64,000 nucleotides of DNA, from positions 24,389,172-24,453,171 of the forward strand of contig JAGTTD010000008.1 of the NCBI GenBank assembly GCA_018398585.1, read 5' to 3'. Origin of the DNA: Simmondsia chinensis (lineage: Eukaryota; Streptophyta; Magnoliopsida; Caryophyllales; Simmondsiaceae). Position 1 is the first letter of the stretch. The number at the start of each line of letters is the position of its first letter. Of this stretch, positions 46,140 to 55,524 are shown one piece after another. The notes under the pieces are model-generated. The model did not search any database, was not told the DNA's origin, and saw only the letters and a list, made by a program, of their open reading frames with translations. The position numbers were made by a program, and so were the translations under genes.

Positions 46140-47960
46140 TAACTTGCTCTTTTTCACAATCTAGCTAAGTTTGTAACTTCTTCAGTGCAGGTACTACATC
46201 CGCAAAACCTCCAAATGCTACAGTAGCTAAGTTTGTTTAGCCACATCATCAGAATCAAGGACAATTTTTCCTTCACGCACCAACTTCATGATATGCTCTT
46301 TGAGCGTAATGCATTGCTCCAGCAAGTGGCTAACAACTCGATGATACTTGCAATACTTTGGAACACCTATGCTGCTGGACTCTTCTAGGTGCTTTGACTA
46401 AAGTAAAATGAGTTTCTTTTCCAGTAAGTCGTCAAGTATTCCATGAAGATTTGAGTCTGGAGAAGGATACACTTTCTGCTGGAGCTCCTTTAGCGTTCGA
46501 TGCTTCTTTTCACTTTCCACAGACGAGCTTGGCTTCTTCCCATCTTCCTCCTAGGCTTTAGTGTTCTAGAAATTTTGATTGGAGCTATGTTCATGGCTAA
46601 AGACTCTTTTGTCTTCCCTTGAGCTGGCTTCTCTCCTTTTGAGGGCTCTTTTGCACTCTTGTTTCCGAAGATGGTTATTAATCTATGGCCATGCTTGGCA
46701 AAGTTACAGTCCATCTCATGGGTGTTTGACACCAGCCAGTTAAAAGTTTTGGGTGTCATTGATAGTAAGATGTAGATAAATCCAGCCTCATGTCTTGAAT
46801 GCACATCGCGATAGCTGATTCCTAGGAGAGACGCTCTTTCTAGTCTAGACTCTTAGTGCGCCAATGGTGAATGTAGTCAATGACTGGCTCACCGTCCCAT
46901 TATCCTGCACTAGAGAGTTCATTCATCTTGATGGTACGTCGTGCACTGTAGAACTTGGTCAGAAATTTAGACTCCATTTCATGCTAGTTCTTGATGGATT
47001 TTGGTTCCAGATCAGTATACTAGTTGAAAGCGGTTCCTTTGAGGGAACGGACAAATTGCCTAATGAGGAGGTCTCCATTAGTGCCTGTGCTATTGCATGT
47101 CTCCACGATGTGGGCAATATGCTACCTCGGGTTACCCTTGCCGTTAAACTGTAGAAATTTTTGAGGTTGGTAGCTAGTTGGCATTTTAAGGCTATTAATC
47201 TTCCTGAAGTAAGGGTTTTGGTAGTGTTGGCTGTGGGAAGAACTATTGCCAATTTGTGCCTTAATTGGATTGGCTATCAGATCTTGGATTTGGTGGACAG
47301 ATAGGGTTGTTAAGGGGACTGACTCCTAGGTAGGAGCACGCTTGCTAGCGACATTGGCTATTGAAGACTTCACTGATTCAACCTCCTGATCGGAATTAGA
47401 TTCGAACATATTCTTGCCAGTTTGTACAATACTATGGCGCTCTAGTTTGTTGCTTAATGCCATAATTTGCTGGCTTTGTTCCTTCAGTTGGGTGTCCTTC
47501 TTGGCGACAACCTTGACAAGATTTTGCGCTGTAGCCTGTAGTTTGGCTACTTGCTCCTCCAGGGCACGATGCAGGTCACCATGACTGGCATGCTAGCGGA
47601 GCCAAAAAGCACGACGTGTTTTTCTGAAGAAATCTCCTTCCTTGGCGACGCTGGAGAGGAGTCAGTGCTTAAGGTATCATCGGCTGAATCTAAAGCCATC
47701 TTAGATGTGTTTTCTGATGAAGCAGAAAGTTCCCCTACTTTAGAGGTCTCCATGGCCGGGAGGCCATAAGTAATAAATGTTTAATTTGTTGGATTTTCCA
47801 TGGCCATGAGTTCGTTGATGGCTTTCGCCTTGCGCCTAGTGGTGGCACCAGTGAAAAGAAGGCTAGGACTGGAGTCAGCGCTCATGAAGTTAGAAGGCCT
47901 AAAATTGGACTTGTTGGTGCATCGATTTACTTTTTCCTTTGGTGCCATTGCAACACAGAA
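46140..47960 (-). pseudogene. element B gag, broken
   Basis: The likely start is the MAPKEKVNR block near 47948. A Ser/Glu-rich N-terminus follows (47547-47753). The retrotransposon gag core lies at 46860-47250, where minus-strand frames give GTAFNWYTDLEPKS-like and ESKFLTKFYS-like text, typical of Tat/Athila gag. Then MHSRHEAGFIYILLSMTPKT and TFNWLVSNTHEMDCNFAKHG at 46620-46804, and a region ending in YCKYHRVVSHL-like text near 46330 before protease. Frames shift several times. Gag would form the particle. Confidence 0.8.
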
Positions 47961-48060
47961 CTTGATGATTTCATAAGCAGACAAAGAGATGAGAGGTAGA
48001 GATCATCCCACTGGATAACTCGACAATTTTAAAAGCGGCAAAGAGATTAGAGGCAGGGAT

Positions 48061-48079
48061 CGTCCCACTGGGTGTGCCA
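48061..48079 (-). other. primer-binding-site region of element B
   Basis: Inside the 5' LTR edge the minus strand reads TTTTGGCACACCCAGTGGGA. A similar block (TTTTGGCCCGCTTAGTGGAA) lies at 54681-54700, so the site is conserved in the family. The tRNA is not certain. Confidence 0.6.
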
Positions 48080-48085
48080 AAATTT

Positions 48086-48931
48086 TGAACACCTATTTCG
48101 TATAAAAAAGAAAAGATGCAATATAAATGCACAATTACAATTAAAGAACTGTATTGATAAATATATGGGTACAATCTCTATAATATGCTATACAAAAATA
48201 AAAGAAACAAAAGTCCTCTGATTCAATCTCTACAACTGTTGAACTTGGCTAATGTTGTCGACGATCAGACTTGGGTTCTTGACTGAGGGCACGATGATTT
48301 ATCTCAATTCAAGAACTGAACTTCGAGGGAATCAGGCACGAGTTTGTCATGCTTTTGTGACTACCTCTTGGATGACTTGGTGTTGGTAGAGAGAAAATGG
48401 AGAGAGAGCTCTTATCTTTCTCCTTTCTTCAGTGAATTTTTTTTTATTTTTTATTTTTATTTATGTGTCTAAGTGTGTATGATTTGAAGCAAGATGCCCT
48501 ATATTTATAGAGGAAGGGTGCCATAAACTTTGGGCCATGGGATACTTAGTAAGACTAGGCTTGACTTACTTTAAAAGCTTTATAGGCCTATGTTTTAACA
48601 TTAGTCTTAGGACTTTATGGTTTTTGACTTTAATTTGGCGGTCATCATTTTTTTTTAAGGTTTGACTTGAAAATCTTTGGATTTAAGGTTTGACTTTAGG
48701 CTTGACCCGAGAGTCATTTGGCCCTTTTAATTTGATTTTAAAACTTTTAGGGCTTCAGGCTTGACTTAGAAGTTATTTTGGACTTAAGTTCGACTTGGTA
48801 GTTATTTTGGCTTTTTCAGTTTGTCTTAGAAGTCATTTTGGGCTTAAATTCGACTTGGATGTCATTTGGGATTAGACTTTTCTTTGGCCCAATTTAAAAT
48901 TTATAAAGATGATAAAATTTTCATGCCTACA
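48086..48931 (-). mobile_element. 5' LTR of element B
   Basis: 846 bases, TGTAGGCATG...GGTGTTCA on the minus strand. It matches the split LTR at 6186-14572 and the LTR at 744-1536, and is the best preserved. The promoter part holds a TATA box. Multiple 'gacttgg.agtcat' phrases (48600-48880) form a loose internal repeat array of about 35-50 bases per unit. Confidence 0.85.
48499..48510 (-). promoter_or_regulatory. TATA box of element B 5' LTR
   Basis: CTATAAATATAG on the minus strand. The other two LTR copies have decayed versions (about 1095 and 6555). Confidence 0.6.
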
Positions 48932-49117
48932 ATGTCGTTAAAAAATAGTTAAGATGAAGTTAAAATAATGAGCAAATATATGGACTTTTGGTACAAATAA
49001 CGGCAAAACAATTACTTAATCTTTTATTTTGTAATTCAATTAGTTTTATCTTATAATTATATTAAAATCATATGCATAAATTTACTTGAGAGAGACCTAC
49101 ATGAATTCTTTAAAGAT

Positions 49118-49339
49118 ATGTCATCCGGAAGTAGCGTGAAGAGGATACCTGTGCCTCCAAGTCATGAAAAAAGAAAGAAGGTAGTCGGAAAAAGAGTCAA
49201 AAAGGTTATAACGGCTGAGAAACTTCTTGCGGGGAACCGTACATGGGAAACTGGGAAGAAGCTCGGGTTGAGCTTTGATGGCGATGGTTCTATTTTAATC
49301 GAGCGATTTGCATTGGTGGATTGTATGTTTTTGTTCTGA
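49118..49339 (+). pseudogene. ORF1 C-terminal fragment of the RRM-type LINE family
   Basis: 73 codons with a basic N-terminal part (KRKKVVGKRVKKV) and the family motif TWETGKKLGLSFDGDGS near residues 42-58. The full ORF1 would be several hundred residues; everything upstream, including the RRM, is absent. I know similar C-termini from plant LINE ORF1 proteins placed just before ORF2. Confidence 0.55.
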
Positions 49340-49469
49340 GTATCTTCCATTCTTCCTGGTTTTGATGCTGTGCTCTCATCTCTCAGCATGGTCCTGTCAC
49401 GCCCCGTTTTATTTTCAGTTCTAGAGTCATCTAGCGTGCCTTATTTGTTTTCCCTTTTTTTGCTTTCCT

Positions 49470-49985
49470 ATTTTCTTGTTTGTTTTTATGATAAATTGCG
49501 ACAAAGTCGCTTTACAAACAGACTACTCGCTAGGCGAGGCCTGAGTCCAACCGAAACAAAATGGGGACTAGAAAGAACAACAAAAAATAAAGGGATAGAG
49601 TATCAGGAAAAGACGGACACCCCAAACAAGACACAGCAGACACGGAGAACAAGACCAGATCAGACACAGGGAGACGGGACAAAATAGCGAGCAAGAACAA
49701 CTCAGACAGGGACCTCAGTTGGAGATGAACTAGAAGATCAGCACAAGAACTGGAAGTAGGACTGAAGCTGCCCACTTGCCTCGACAAAACAACCCCTCCA
49801 CATCATTTAGCAAGAATGCCTGCCACCAGAGGAGGGTCAAAACCATCAAAATTGAAGCCCACCCTTTTTCCTATCTTTATTACTCGCTCCGCTTCCATAA
49901 TTTTCTCATCATACTCCGCTTCCTTGATCTTCCATATAGATTTGTTGTTTGTCTTTGTCCTTTTTTGGTCCCTTTTCCTTTACGG
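49470..49985 (-). mobile_element. ORF1-type LINE copy, 5'-truncated, tail-to-tail insertion
   Basis: The minus strand holds EAERVIKIGKRVGFNFDG (near 49840-49900), a stop, and a 3' UTR ending GGACTCAGGCCTCGCC...TTTGTCGCAATTTATCATAAAAAC. Its order and text match the LINE 3' end at 6617-6960. It sits inside the 3' UTR of the plus-strand copy. A possible short target duplication (TTGTTTG near 49475 and near 49940) is weak. Edges are approximate. Confidence 0.6.
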
Positions 49986-50242
49986 GTGTCCTAGGCCTCG
50001 CTTTGGTTGAGTGGCCTATATTGTATCGCGACCTTATCGCTATTTATCGAATAAAAAATTTGCAATATAAAATCCTAAATCACGTAACTTTAATAGTGCG
50101 AGTGTGCCGGTGAGTGTTGTGCTGGGCGAGTGCCCTTAGCGATGCTTATCATTAAAATATAAGGGACATTTGCATGTTTTAGTTTCTTTTGGTTTAACAA
50201 AAGAATATTTTTCTTCTTCGAGATATAAAAAGAAAAGGAATA

Positions 50243-50407
50243 TTTTCAGTGCTCCAAGAGTTCTTGCCTAAGCAGGGTTTGGGGTGGAGATGTACGCAAC
50301 CTTCCCCCTTCAAGGTATCCTAAAGGGAGGTTGTTTACGAGAACCCCCAACCCGAAGGATGCAACACGAGTCTTCCCAGGAGGTCACCCATCTTGGTACT
50401 ACTCTTG
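50243..50407 (-). mobile_element. 5S-headed SINE, 5'-truncated
   Basis: On the minus strand the last about 55 bases of 5S rRNA (AGAGTAGTACCAAGATGGGT, then ACCTCCTGGGAAG and TGTTGCATCC) join directly to the SINE body (TTCGGGTTGGG, CCTTGAAGGGGGAAGGTTGC, GTACATC, ACCCTGCTTAGGC, GCACTGA-like end). The head-body junction is the same as in 55172-55431, showing a shared ancestor. The first half of the 5S head is missing. Confidence 0.85.
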
Positions 50408-50410
50408 ACA

Positions 50411-51165
50411 TATTTTTATTTAAATATATTATCTAGTTGAGAGGCACTTGCGACTGTTGTCATTGTATCTAGTAGAGGAAATTAATTTTAATATACATTT
50501 TTGTTTGAGATTTGCATTTGAGATTGAAGAGAAATTAAGGATGTCAGCATGGAAATAGAGTTCGTGTTAATTGTAAATTTTAAACAGGTCTACAAAGAAA
50601 TTGAGTGAACTCAACGGGTTTGTCTGGAAATATGTGTTCGCATATTTTTCCACTGCGACGCGCATTTTGTGTCATTGCTTGTCGTCCTGCGAGCGGGGAG
50701 GGTATCTTTTTCCAGTTGGCCAAAGTCAACCACTACCTAGATGCGAAAATAATCAAAAGTCCAAAGCAATTGTTGAGCAATAGCTCAAGTAGACTAATGC
50801 ATCAAACCCATGAAGCCTACTCAATCAAGCATAAAATTGAAGAAGACGATCATGTCCAAGCTCAAGCTCAAAGCAAATATCGATACAAGTTGAACACGAG
50901 ACACTTTCAGGCCACACAAACCTCAATCATATGAATTTCAAATTTAAGCCCGTAAGACGGAGAGAAGGTCCTAAAGTCCCTTCAGCTTTTAGGAGGCTTT
51001 TTTTTTTTTTTTTTTTTTTTTTTTTCAATTTCATTGTTAAAAGAACCCATTTGAAATGCTATTCTCTTGAATGTGAACGTCCATCTCAGCCACCGCCTTG
51101 TTTGGGTCTTTTACCATTGCCTGCCGCTTTGCTAACTTCTCCTCCATTGGGATGGCAGTAGTCAA
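50411..51165. other. no recognised gene; T tract at 50998-51025
   Basis: A 109-codon plus frame (50605-50934) overlaps another in a different frame and matches nothing I know. A run of 28 T could be the poly-A tail of a minus-strand retroposon, but no body is recognisable to its right. Confidence 0.4.
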
Positions 51166-51448
51166 CATCACAGGTACAATACATAACCTAGTAGATTAAG
51201 CGAACTTCCCTTGGCGTGGCATAGATGCTAAATACCTATTGATGTTTCTGTTAAAATTCACCAGGCCTTTAGATTCGACCCACAAAGTTGGCACACATAA
51301 GATCCACATATAAGCCAAAGTGGGGTTCCATCCTAAAACCAATAGGCGTTAGGTGGAGTAACCCACTAGGTTTATAGGGTAATTTCTTCTTTCTCTCAAC
51401 TCCAATGTGTGATTCCACAATATTCAGATATGGAGTCCTCAACAGTTT

Positions 51449-52003
51449 TGTTAGGTTATGTCTCAAATTACTTGTTTTTATTTTTATGGGGTTGCCGTAG
51501 GGTCACCGATTGATCGGGAGGGAATCTAATCGATCGAGTGATTTAAGAAAAGATTCGGGTTTTTTAGGAAATTAATCGATCGGCCCATTGCGATCGATCG
51601 GGCCCTCCCTGACACGGCTCTATTTAAAGGACGTAGGGTTTACGTCGTTTTGCATCCAATCAAAGGTGAGGCGCCGCCATTGAGAGAAAAAGAGGTGATT
51701 TCGTAATTCCTCCAAGATTTTGAGTGCTACGAGAGTTCAGAGGGAGTGATTGTAATTCTTCCATATATCTCGTTCTGGGAAGTGTCGTTGTAATTCTTCC
51801 GTTCAGTTAATAAAGAATCTCCATCTCCGCCCGTTGTTTTCTCCCCTCTCGATTGTAGAAGGGTTTCCATGTAAATATTGTGTGTTCTTGTTTCGTTCTT
51901 TCTTTCTCATATTTTTGTTTACTTCTCGTTTTGCGTGAATCATACTATTTGAATCAAATCAAGTTATCAGGGTCCACGCTTCCATATTAAGTTTTCCCTA
52001 ACA
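51449..52003 (+). mobile_element. 5' LTR of copia F
   Basis: TGTTAGGTTATG...CCCTAACA. Several CGATCGATCGG-type motifs at 51512-51602 lie upstream of a TATA box (51620-51629). Confidence 0.95.
51620..51629 (+). promoter_or_regulatory. TATA box of copia F LTR
   Basis: CTATTTAAAG, identical in the 3' LTR (near 53970), about 110 bases downstream of the first GATCGATC motif. Confidence 0.6.
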
Positions 52004-52006
52004 AAT

Positions 52007-52020
52007 TGGTATCAGAGCCC
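52007..52020 (+). other. primer-binding site of copia F
   Basis: TGGTATCAGAGCCC, the initiator Met tRNA complement over at least 12 bases. Confidence 0.95.
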
Positions 52021-52041
52021 TGTTTATTTCGATTTGATAGT

Positions 52042-53721
52042 ATGACGTCCGCAATTAGATCCGAAATTGAGAAGTTTGGTGGTTAAGGGAGCTTCAGTTT
52101 ATGTCAGGTTCGTGTTAAGGGCCTCTTGACTCAGAATGGCTTGAAGAAAGCTTTAGATGGGAAAGAGAAGAAATCAAAAAATCTTATAGAAGCACAATGG
52201 GAGGAGTTAGATGAGAAGGCGCTCACAGCAATTCAGATGTGTTTTACCGATGACGTTTTGACAGAAGTTCTGGAAGTGAAGACCGCTAAGGAGTTGTGGG
52301 AGAAATTGCAGGATATGTTCTATTTCAAGTCTATCTCCAACAAACTCGCAGTTAAGCGCCGGTTGTTCACGTTTCGTATGTCAGAAGGTACGTCACTTGA
52401 GAATCACGTCAGTGAATTTAATTCAATTATTCAAGATTTGAAAGGATTGGATGATATTCCTAAGGATGAAGATCAGACAATGTTTTTGTTATGTTCTCTC
52501 TCTGCTTCATATAAGGGTTTTGTCGAAAGCATGATTTATGGTAGTAGACAAACTATATCTGTTGATGAAGTTAAGAGAAACCTACTGAGTAAAGAACGAG
52601 TAGATAGGGAATTATCTGATTTTGTTTAAAACTTAGGTAGTGGTTTATTTGTGAGTGGGAGAACCGAGTATGATCATAGTGGAAGCAAGTCTAAGTCTAG
52701 GTATCAAAACCTAACCTGTAACTACTATCATAACAAGGGGCACATTAAGAAAGACTGTTACAAGCTTAAAAGAAAATTAGAAGCAGATAACAGGTCTGAC
52801 CAGAGATCCATAGCAGCTAGTGTTGTTGATGGTGAGAATGAAGATTTTCTTTTGTCCGTGTCTGAACCTCAGTCCAATTTGAAAGATAGTTGGATTTTGG
52901 ATTCAGGTTGCTCCTGTCATGTCTGTCCCAATAGGGAATGGTTTTCCACGTACGAGTCTATTCAAGGTGGAGTTGCTTTGATGGGTAATGATAATCCATG
53001 CAAAGTTTTGGGTATAGGAACAATTCGTTTTAGGATGTTCGATGGCACTATCAGGGTTTTGGGCGATGTTCGTCATGTTCCTGATTTGAAGAAGAATCTC
53101 ATCTCTTTAGGTACTTTTGAGTCTAAAGGGTATAGGTACATAGCTGAAGGTGGAGTTTTGAGGGTCGCTAAGGGTGCATTGACAGTTATGAAGGGCAGAA
53201 GGTTAGGTACGTTGTATGAAATTGTCGGTTCCACAGTTGTTAGATTTGTTGCAGCATCTTTATCACCCTTGTTGTTGACAGAACTAGAAATCACAAATTT
53301 AAGACGTTTGAGATTGGATTATTTAGGTGATAGGGGTCTGTCTGAGCACAGTGTGAGGGGCTCTTTGTGTGGTCAGTCTACAGGACTGGTGGTATGTGAA
53401 CAAGGGCTTTATGGGCAGTAGAAAGGTTTTTGCTTCAAGCAATTCCTGACGAGTAGACATGTCACGTTTGGTGAGTCTTCGTTACTATCTCCACAGAAGA
53501 TGTCATCAGTTGTTTGTGATTTAGGTCAGGTGATTAAGCCAGAGGGAGTTCAGTTCAGTAACACAGTTCCGAAGCAGGTGGCTGTTTCAGATGATGTGTC
53601 AAGAGCCAATTCAGAGAAGAAGATTGGCGTTGCTGATAACCTCTCAGATATGTTCACTTAGTTTCTACCTAACAAGAAGTTCAAGCTTCGCTCGGTTAGG
53701 TTTCGTACTTTGTTGTGTTAA
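52042..53721 (+). pseudogene. copia F gag-protease with fused C-terminal remnants
   Basis: A single frame from ATG 52042 to TAA 53719-53721 is broken only by stops at 52084, 52627, 53419 and 53659. Gag (UBN2-type) at 52126-52629: LWEKLQDMFYFKSISNKLAV, EFNSIIQDLKGLDDI and SMIYGSRQTISVDEV. Zinc knuckle at about 52720: CNYYHNKGHIKKDC, second Cys replaced by Tyr. Protease: DSWILDSGCSCHVCP at about 52895, with the DSG active site; GAG-pre-integrase: LRRLRLDYLGDRGLSEHS at about 53295. Then the frame jumps to SRHVTFGESSLLS, the linker after integrase, and to NLSDMFT.FLPNKKFK, the end of RNase H. Integrase core and RT are deleted with the frame kept. Confidence 0.88.
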
Positions 53722-53784
53722 CCCCGTTGTGTGGGGGGTTTAGTGAAGAAGGTGGAGGAAATTCTTTTATGTATGTAATTTGAG

Positions 53785-53798
53785 CCAAGGTGGAGATT
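53785..53798 (+). other. polypurine tract of copia F
   Basis: CCAAGGTGGAGATT directly before the 3' LTR, the usual copia form. Confidence 0.9.
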
Positions 53799-54354
53799 TG
53801 TTAGGTTATGTCTCAAATTACTTGTTTTTATTTTTATGGGGTTGCCGTAGGGTCATCGATCAATCGGGAGGGAATCTGATCGATCGGGTGATTTAAGGAA
53901 AGATTCGGGTTTTTTTAGGAAATTAATCGATCGGCCCGTTGCGATCGATCGGGCCCTCCCTGACACGGCTCTATTTAAAGGACGTAGGGTTCACATCGTT
54001 TTGCATCCAATCAAAGGTGAGGCGCCGCCATTGAGAGAAAAATAGGTGATTTCGTAATTCCTCCAAGATTTTGAGTGCTACGAGAGTTCAGAGGGAGTGA
54101 TTGTAATTCTTCCATATATCTCGTTCTGGGAAGTGTCGTTGTAATTCGTCCGTTCAGTTAATAAAGAATTTCCATCTCCGCCCGTGGTTTTCTCTCCTCT
54201 CGATTGTAGAGGAGTTTCCACGTAAATATTGTGTGTTCTTGTTTTGTTCTTTCTTTCTCATATTTTTGTTTACTTCTCGTTTTGTGTTAGTCATATTATT
54301 TAAATCGAATCAAGTTATCAGGGTCCACGCTTCCGCATTAAGTTTTCCCCAACA
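53799..54354 (+). mobile_element. 3' LTR of copia F
   Basis: 556 bases, TGTTAGGTT...CCCCAACA, same organisation as the 5' LTR including the GATCGATC motifs and TATA box. Confidence 0.95.
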
Positions 54355-55171
54355 GGTTTCCTCCTATTGGTTCACAAAATGGTTGGAATATTAGATTGGT
54401 GCAAATATAAACGTTCTTTGCACCCACAACTTAAAAATTTTTGGTCTTGCGAGCTAAGGTCAGGTGACTCGTTAAAGGTACTTAGACCACTAGGCCATAC
54501 ATGGATAGAGGATGGTGTCAACGGCTTTAAGCTTTGCTTCTTGTCCTAACATCGAGAAAGAGATGCCAGCCTCAGGACCAGTAAAAGCAGATTTGTGAGC
54601 ATTCAACTTTCATGGGATTTTGATACAAGGATGCCATTGTTTGTTTCGAGTTGTTGAAGAAAAAGATGAGAGGAAGAGATGTTCCACTAAGCGGGCCAAA
54701 ATTTAAACTCGCAGAATTCAGTAAGGACCAAAATTATAGCAAAAATATGAATTTTGCTTTTTGCCAAATAATTAATGGGTACAGTCTTTATTTACGTATT
54801 ATCAAGTACCAATGTACTGAAGTCCTATGATTTAATAACTACAAGCTTGGACCTGTGAACATTGAAAATGAACATAGTCAAGCGGCTGGCTTTTCAAAGC
54901 AAAGGGAACAAGGTTTTGTTGATATATTTTCAAACTAAAGTGTTTCAAATAAGTATTTGATGTGTTTTGACTTAAACATGTATGTTTCTTCATAAACACT
55001 CTCGGGAAGTTGTGCGTCGACACAGAAAATTTTTGTATTGACACACTGTCTTATAAAACCCAGTGGCAAGGTCTATAAGTCGATACATAGAGTGGTTATG
55101 GCTGTTACCTTGCGTGGGTATTTGTGACTTTTTTGGGAAATTAATTAAATATGTTTTAAAGGATTGTGTCC

Positions 55172-55431
55172 ACCTAAGAGGATACTAATATGCAAGCACT
55201 GGATCCCATTAGAAATCTGAAGTTAAGCGTGTTCGGGCGAGAGTAGTACCAAGATGTGTGACCTCCTAGGAATTCCTAGTGTTGCACCCTTCAGGTTGGG
55301 ACTTCTAGGAAACAGCCTCCCTTCAGGGTAGCACCCTGAAGGGGGAAGGTTGGGTACATCCACTCCCCCCTCCTAGACCCTGCTTAGGCGGAAGCCCTTA
55401 GGGCACTGGGAACGTTGCCTTTTTTTTTTTT
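55172..55431 (+). mobile_element. SINE with 5S rRNA-derived head and Angio-domain tail
   Basis: The head follows plant 5S rRNA from about nucleotide 20 to its 3' end: GGATCCCATTAGAAAT, AAGTTAAGCGTGTTCGGGCG, AGAGTAGTACCAAGATG and GACCTCCTAGGAA. The A box, IE and C box region of the 5S internal promoter is therefore present in decayed form. The body has CTTCAGGGTAGCACCCTGAAG (a perfect hairpin), GGTTGGGTACATCC, ACCCTGCTTAGGCGG and GGGCACTGGGAACGTTGCC, followed by T12. Target duplications TAAAGGATTGTGTCC (55157-55171) and TAAAGGGTTGTGTCC (55432-55446) differ by one base. No coding. Mobilisation would need a LINE RT in trans. Confidence 0.92.
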
Positions 55432-55524
55432 TAAAGGGTTGTGTCCCTTGCCAAAAAAAAAAGTCTTATTTTAAGAGATGTGTCTCTTCCAAAGAGGCAC
55501 ATGAATTTCTGTATAAAGCCCCAC

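Larger units (their letters stand above)
6186..48931 (-). mobile_element. element B: nested, broken Ty3/gypsy element (Tat/Athila-like) with antisense PMD gene
   Basis: Read on the minus strand the order is 5' LTR (48086-48931), primer-binding site, gag (about 47.9-46.2 kb), protease (46134-45259), reverse transcriptase/RNase H (44025-42681), second RNase H and integrase (37617-35740), antisense PMD gene (35285-33396 and 18148-17936), non-coding region (17243-14573) and 3' LTR (14572-6186). Removing the nested insertions leaves about 12.7 kb, a plausible size for a large Tat-type element. The flanks (GCTTG left, ATGTC right) do not form a target-site duplication, so the left LTR may have been shared with block A by recombination. 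All genes carry stops. Assignment as one element is inference from order and orientation. Confidence 0.6.
49100..50055 (+). mobile_element. ORF1-type LINE 3' end, interrupted by an inverted copy
   Basis: The plus strand encodes a short ORF1 C-terminus (49118-49339) with EKLLAGNRTWETGKKLGLSF, the same motif as ERTLEMGRRLGLNFDG near 6900. A T-rich 3' UTR follows to about 49465. After the inverted insertion the 3' end resumes with TAGGCCTCGCTTTGGTTGAG and ends ATCGCTATTTATCGAATAAAAAA near 50055, similar to the family 3' ends. No ORF2 lies in between. The left (5') edge is unclear. Confidence 0.6.
51449..54354 (+). mobile_element. copia F: internally deleted Ty1/copia element
   Basis: Two LTRs of 555 and 556 bases (51449-52003, 53799-54354) flank 1.8 kb of internal sequence. 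The flanking 5 bases AGTTT and GGTTT differ by one. The element has a primer-binding site, a gag-protease frame, a splice-like join to integrase/RNase H remnants, and a polypurine tract. Integrase core and RT are missing. The LTRs differ at about 28 sites by eye (about 5%). It is non-autonomous, inserted in D2. Confidence 0.93.
51166..55524 (-). mobile_element. element D2: 5' end of another B-type gypsy (leader and LTR)
   Basis: At 54681-54700 the minus strand reads a primer-binding-site block like that of element B, TTTTGGCCCGCTTAGTGGAA. To its right (from about 54702) TGGGTACAGTCTTTATTTA and AAGTCCTATGATTTAATAAC match the B LTR order (TGGGTACAATCTCTATAAT, AAGTCCTCTGATTCAATCTC). To its left lies leader sequence, interrupted by copia F. 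A SINE (55172-55431) sits in the LTR. Gag-pol and the 3' LTR are not seen, and the outer edges are guesses. Confidence 0.5.

Noticed and set aside
50605..50934. 109-codon plus frame
   Set aside because: No recognisable domain, an overlapping frame of similar start, and no conserved copy to compare. Not enough to call a gene.
51166..51448. Host gene next to copia F
   Set aside because: The flanks on both sides of copia F fit the leader of a B-type gypsy, and no frame is preserved.
55172..55431. Cassandra TRIM element
   Set aside because: No LTR pair, primer site or TG...CA ends. A poly-T end and 15-base target duplication fit a SINE.
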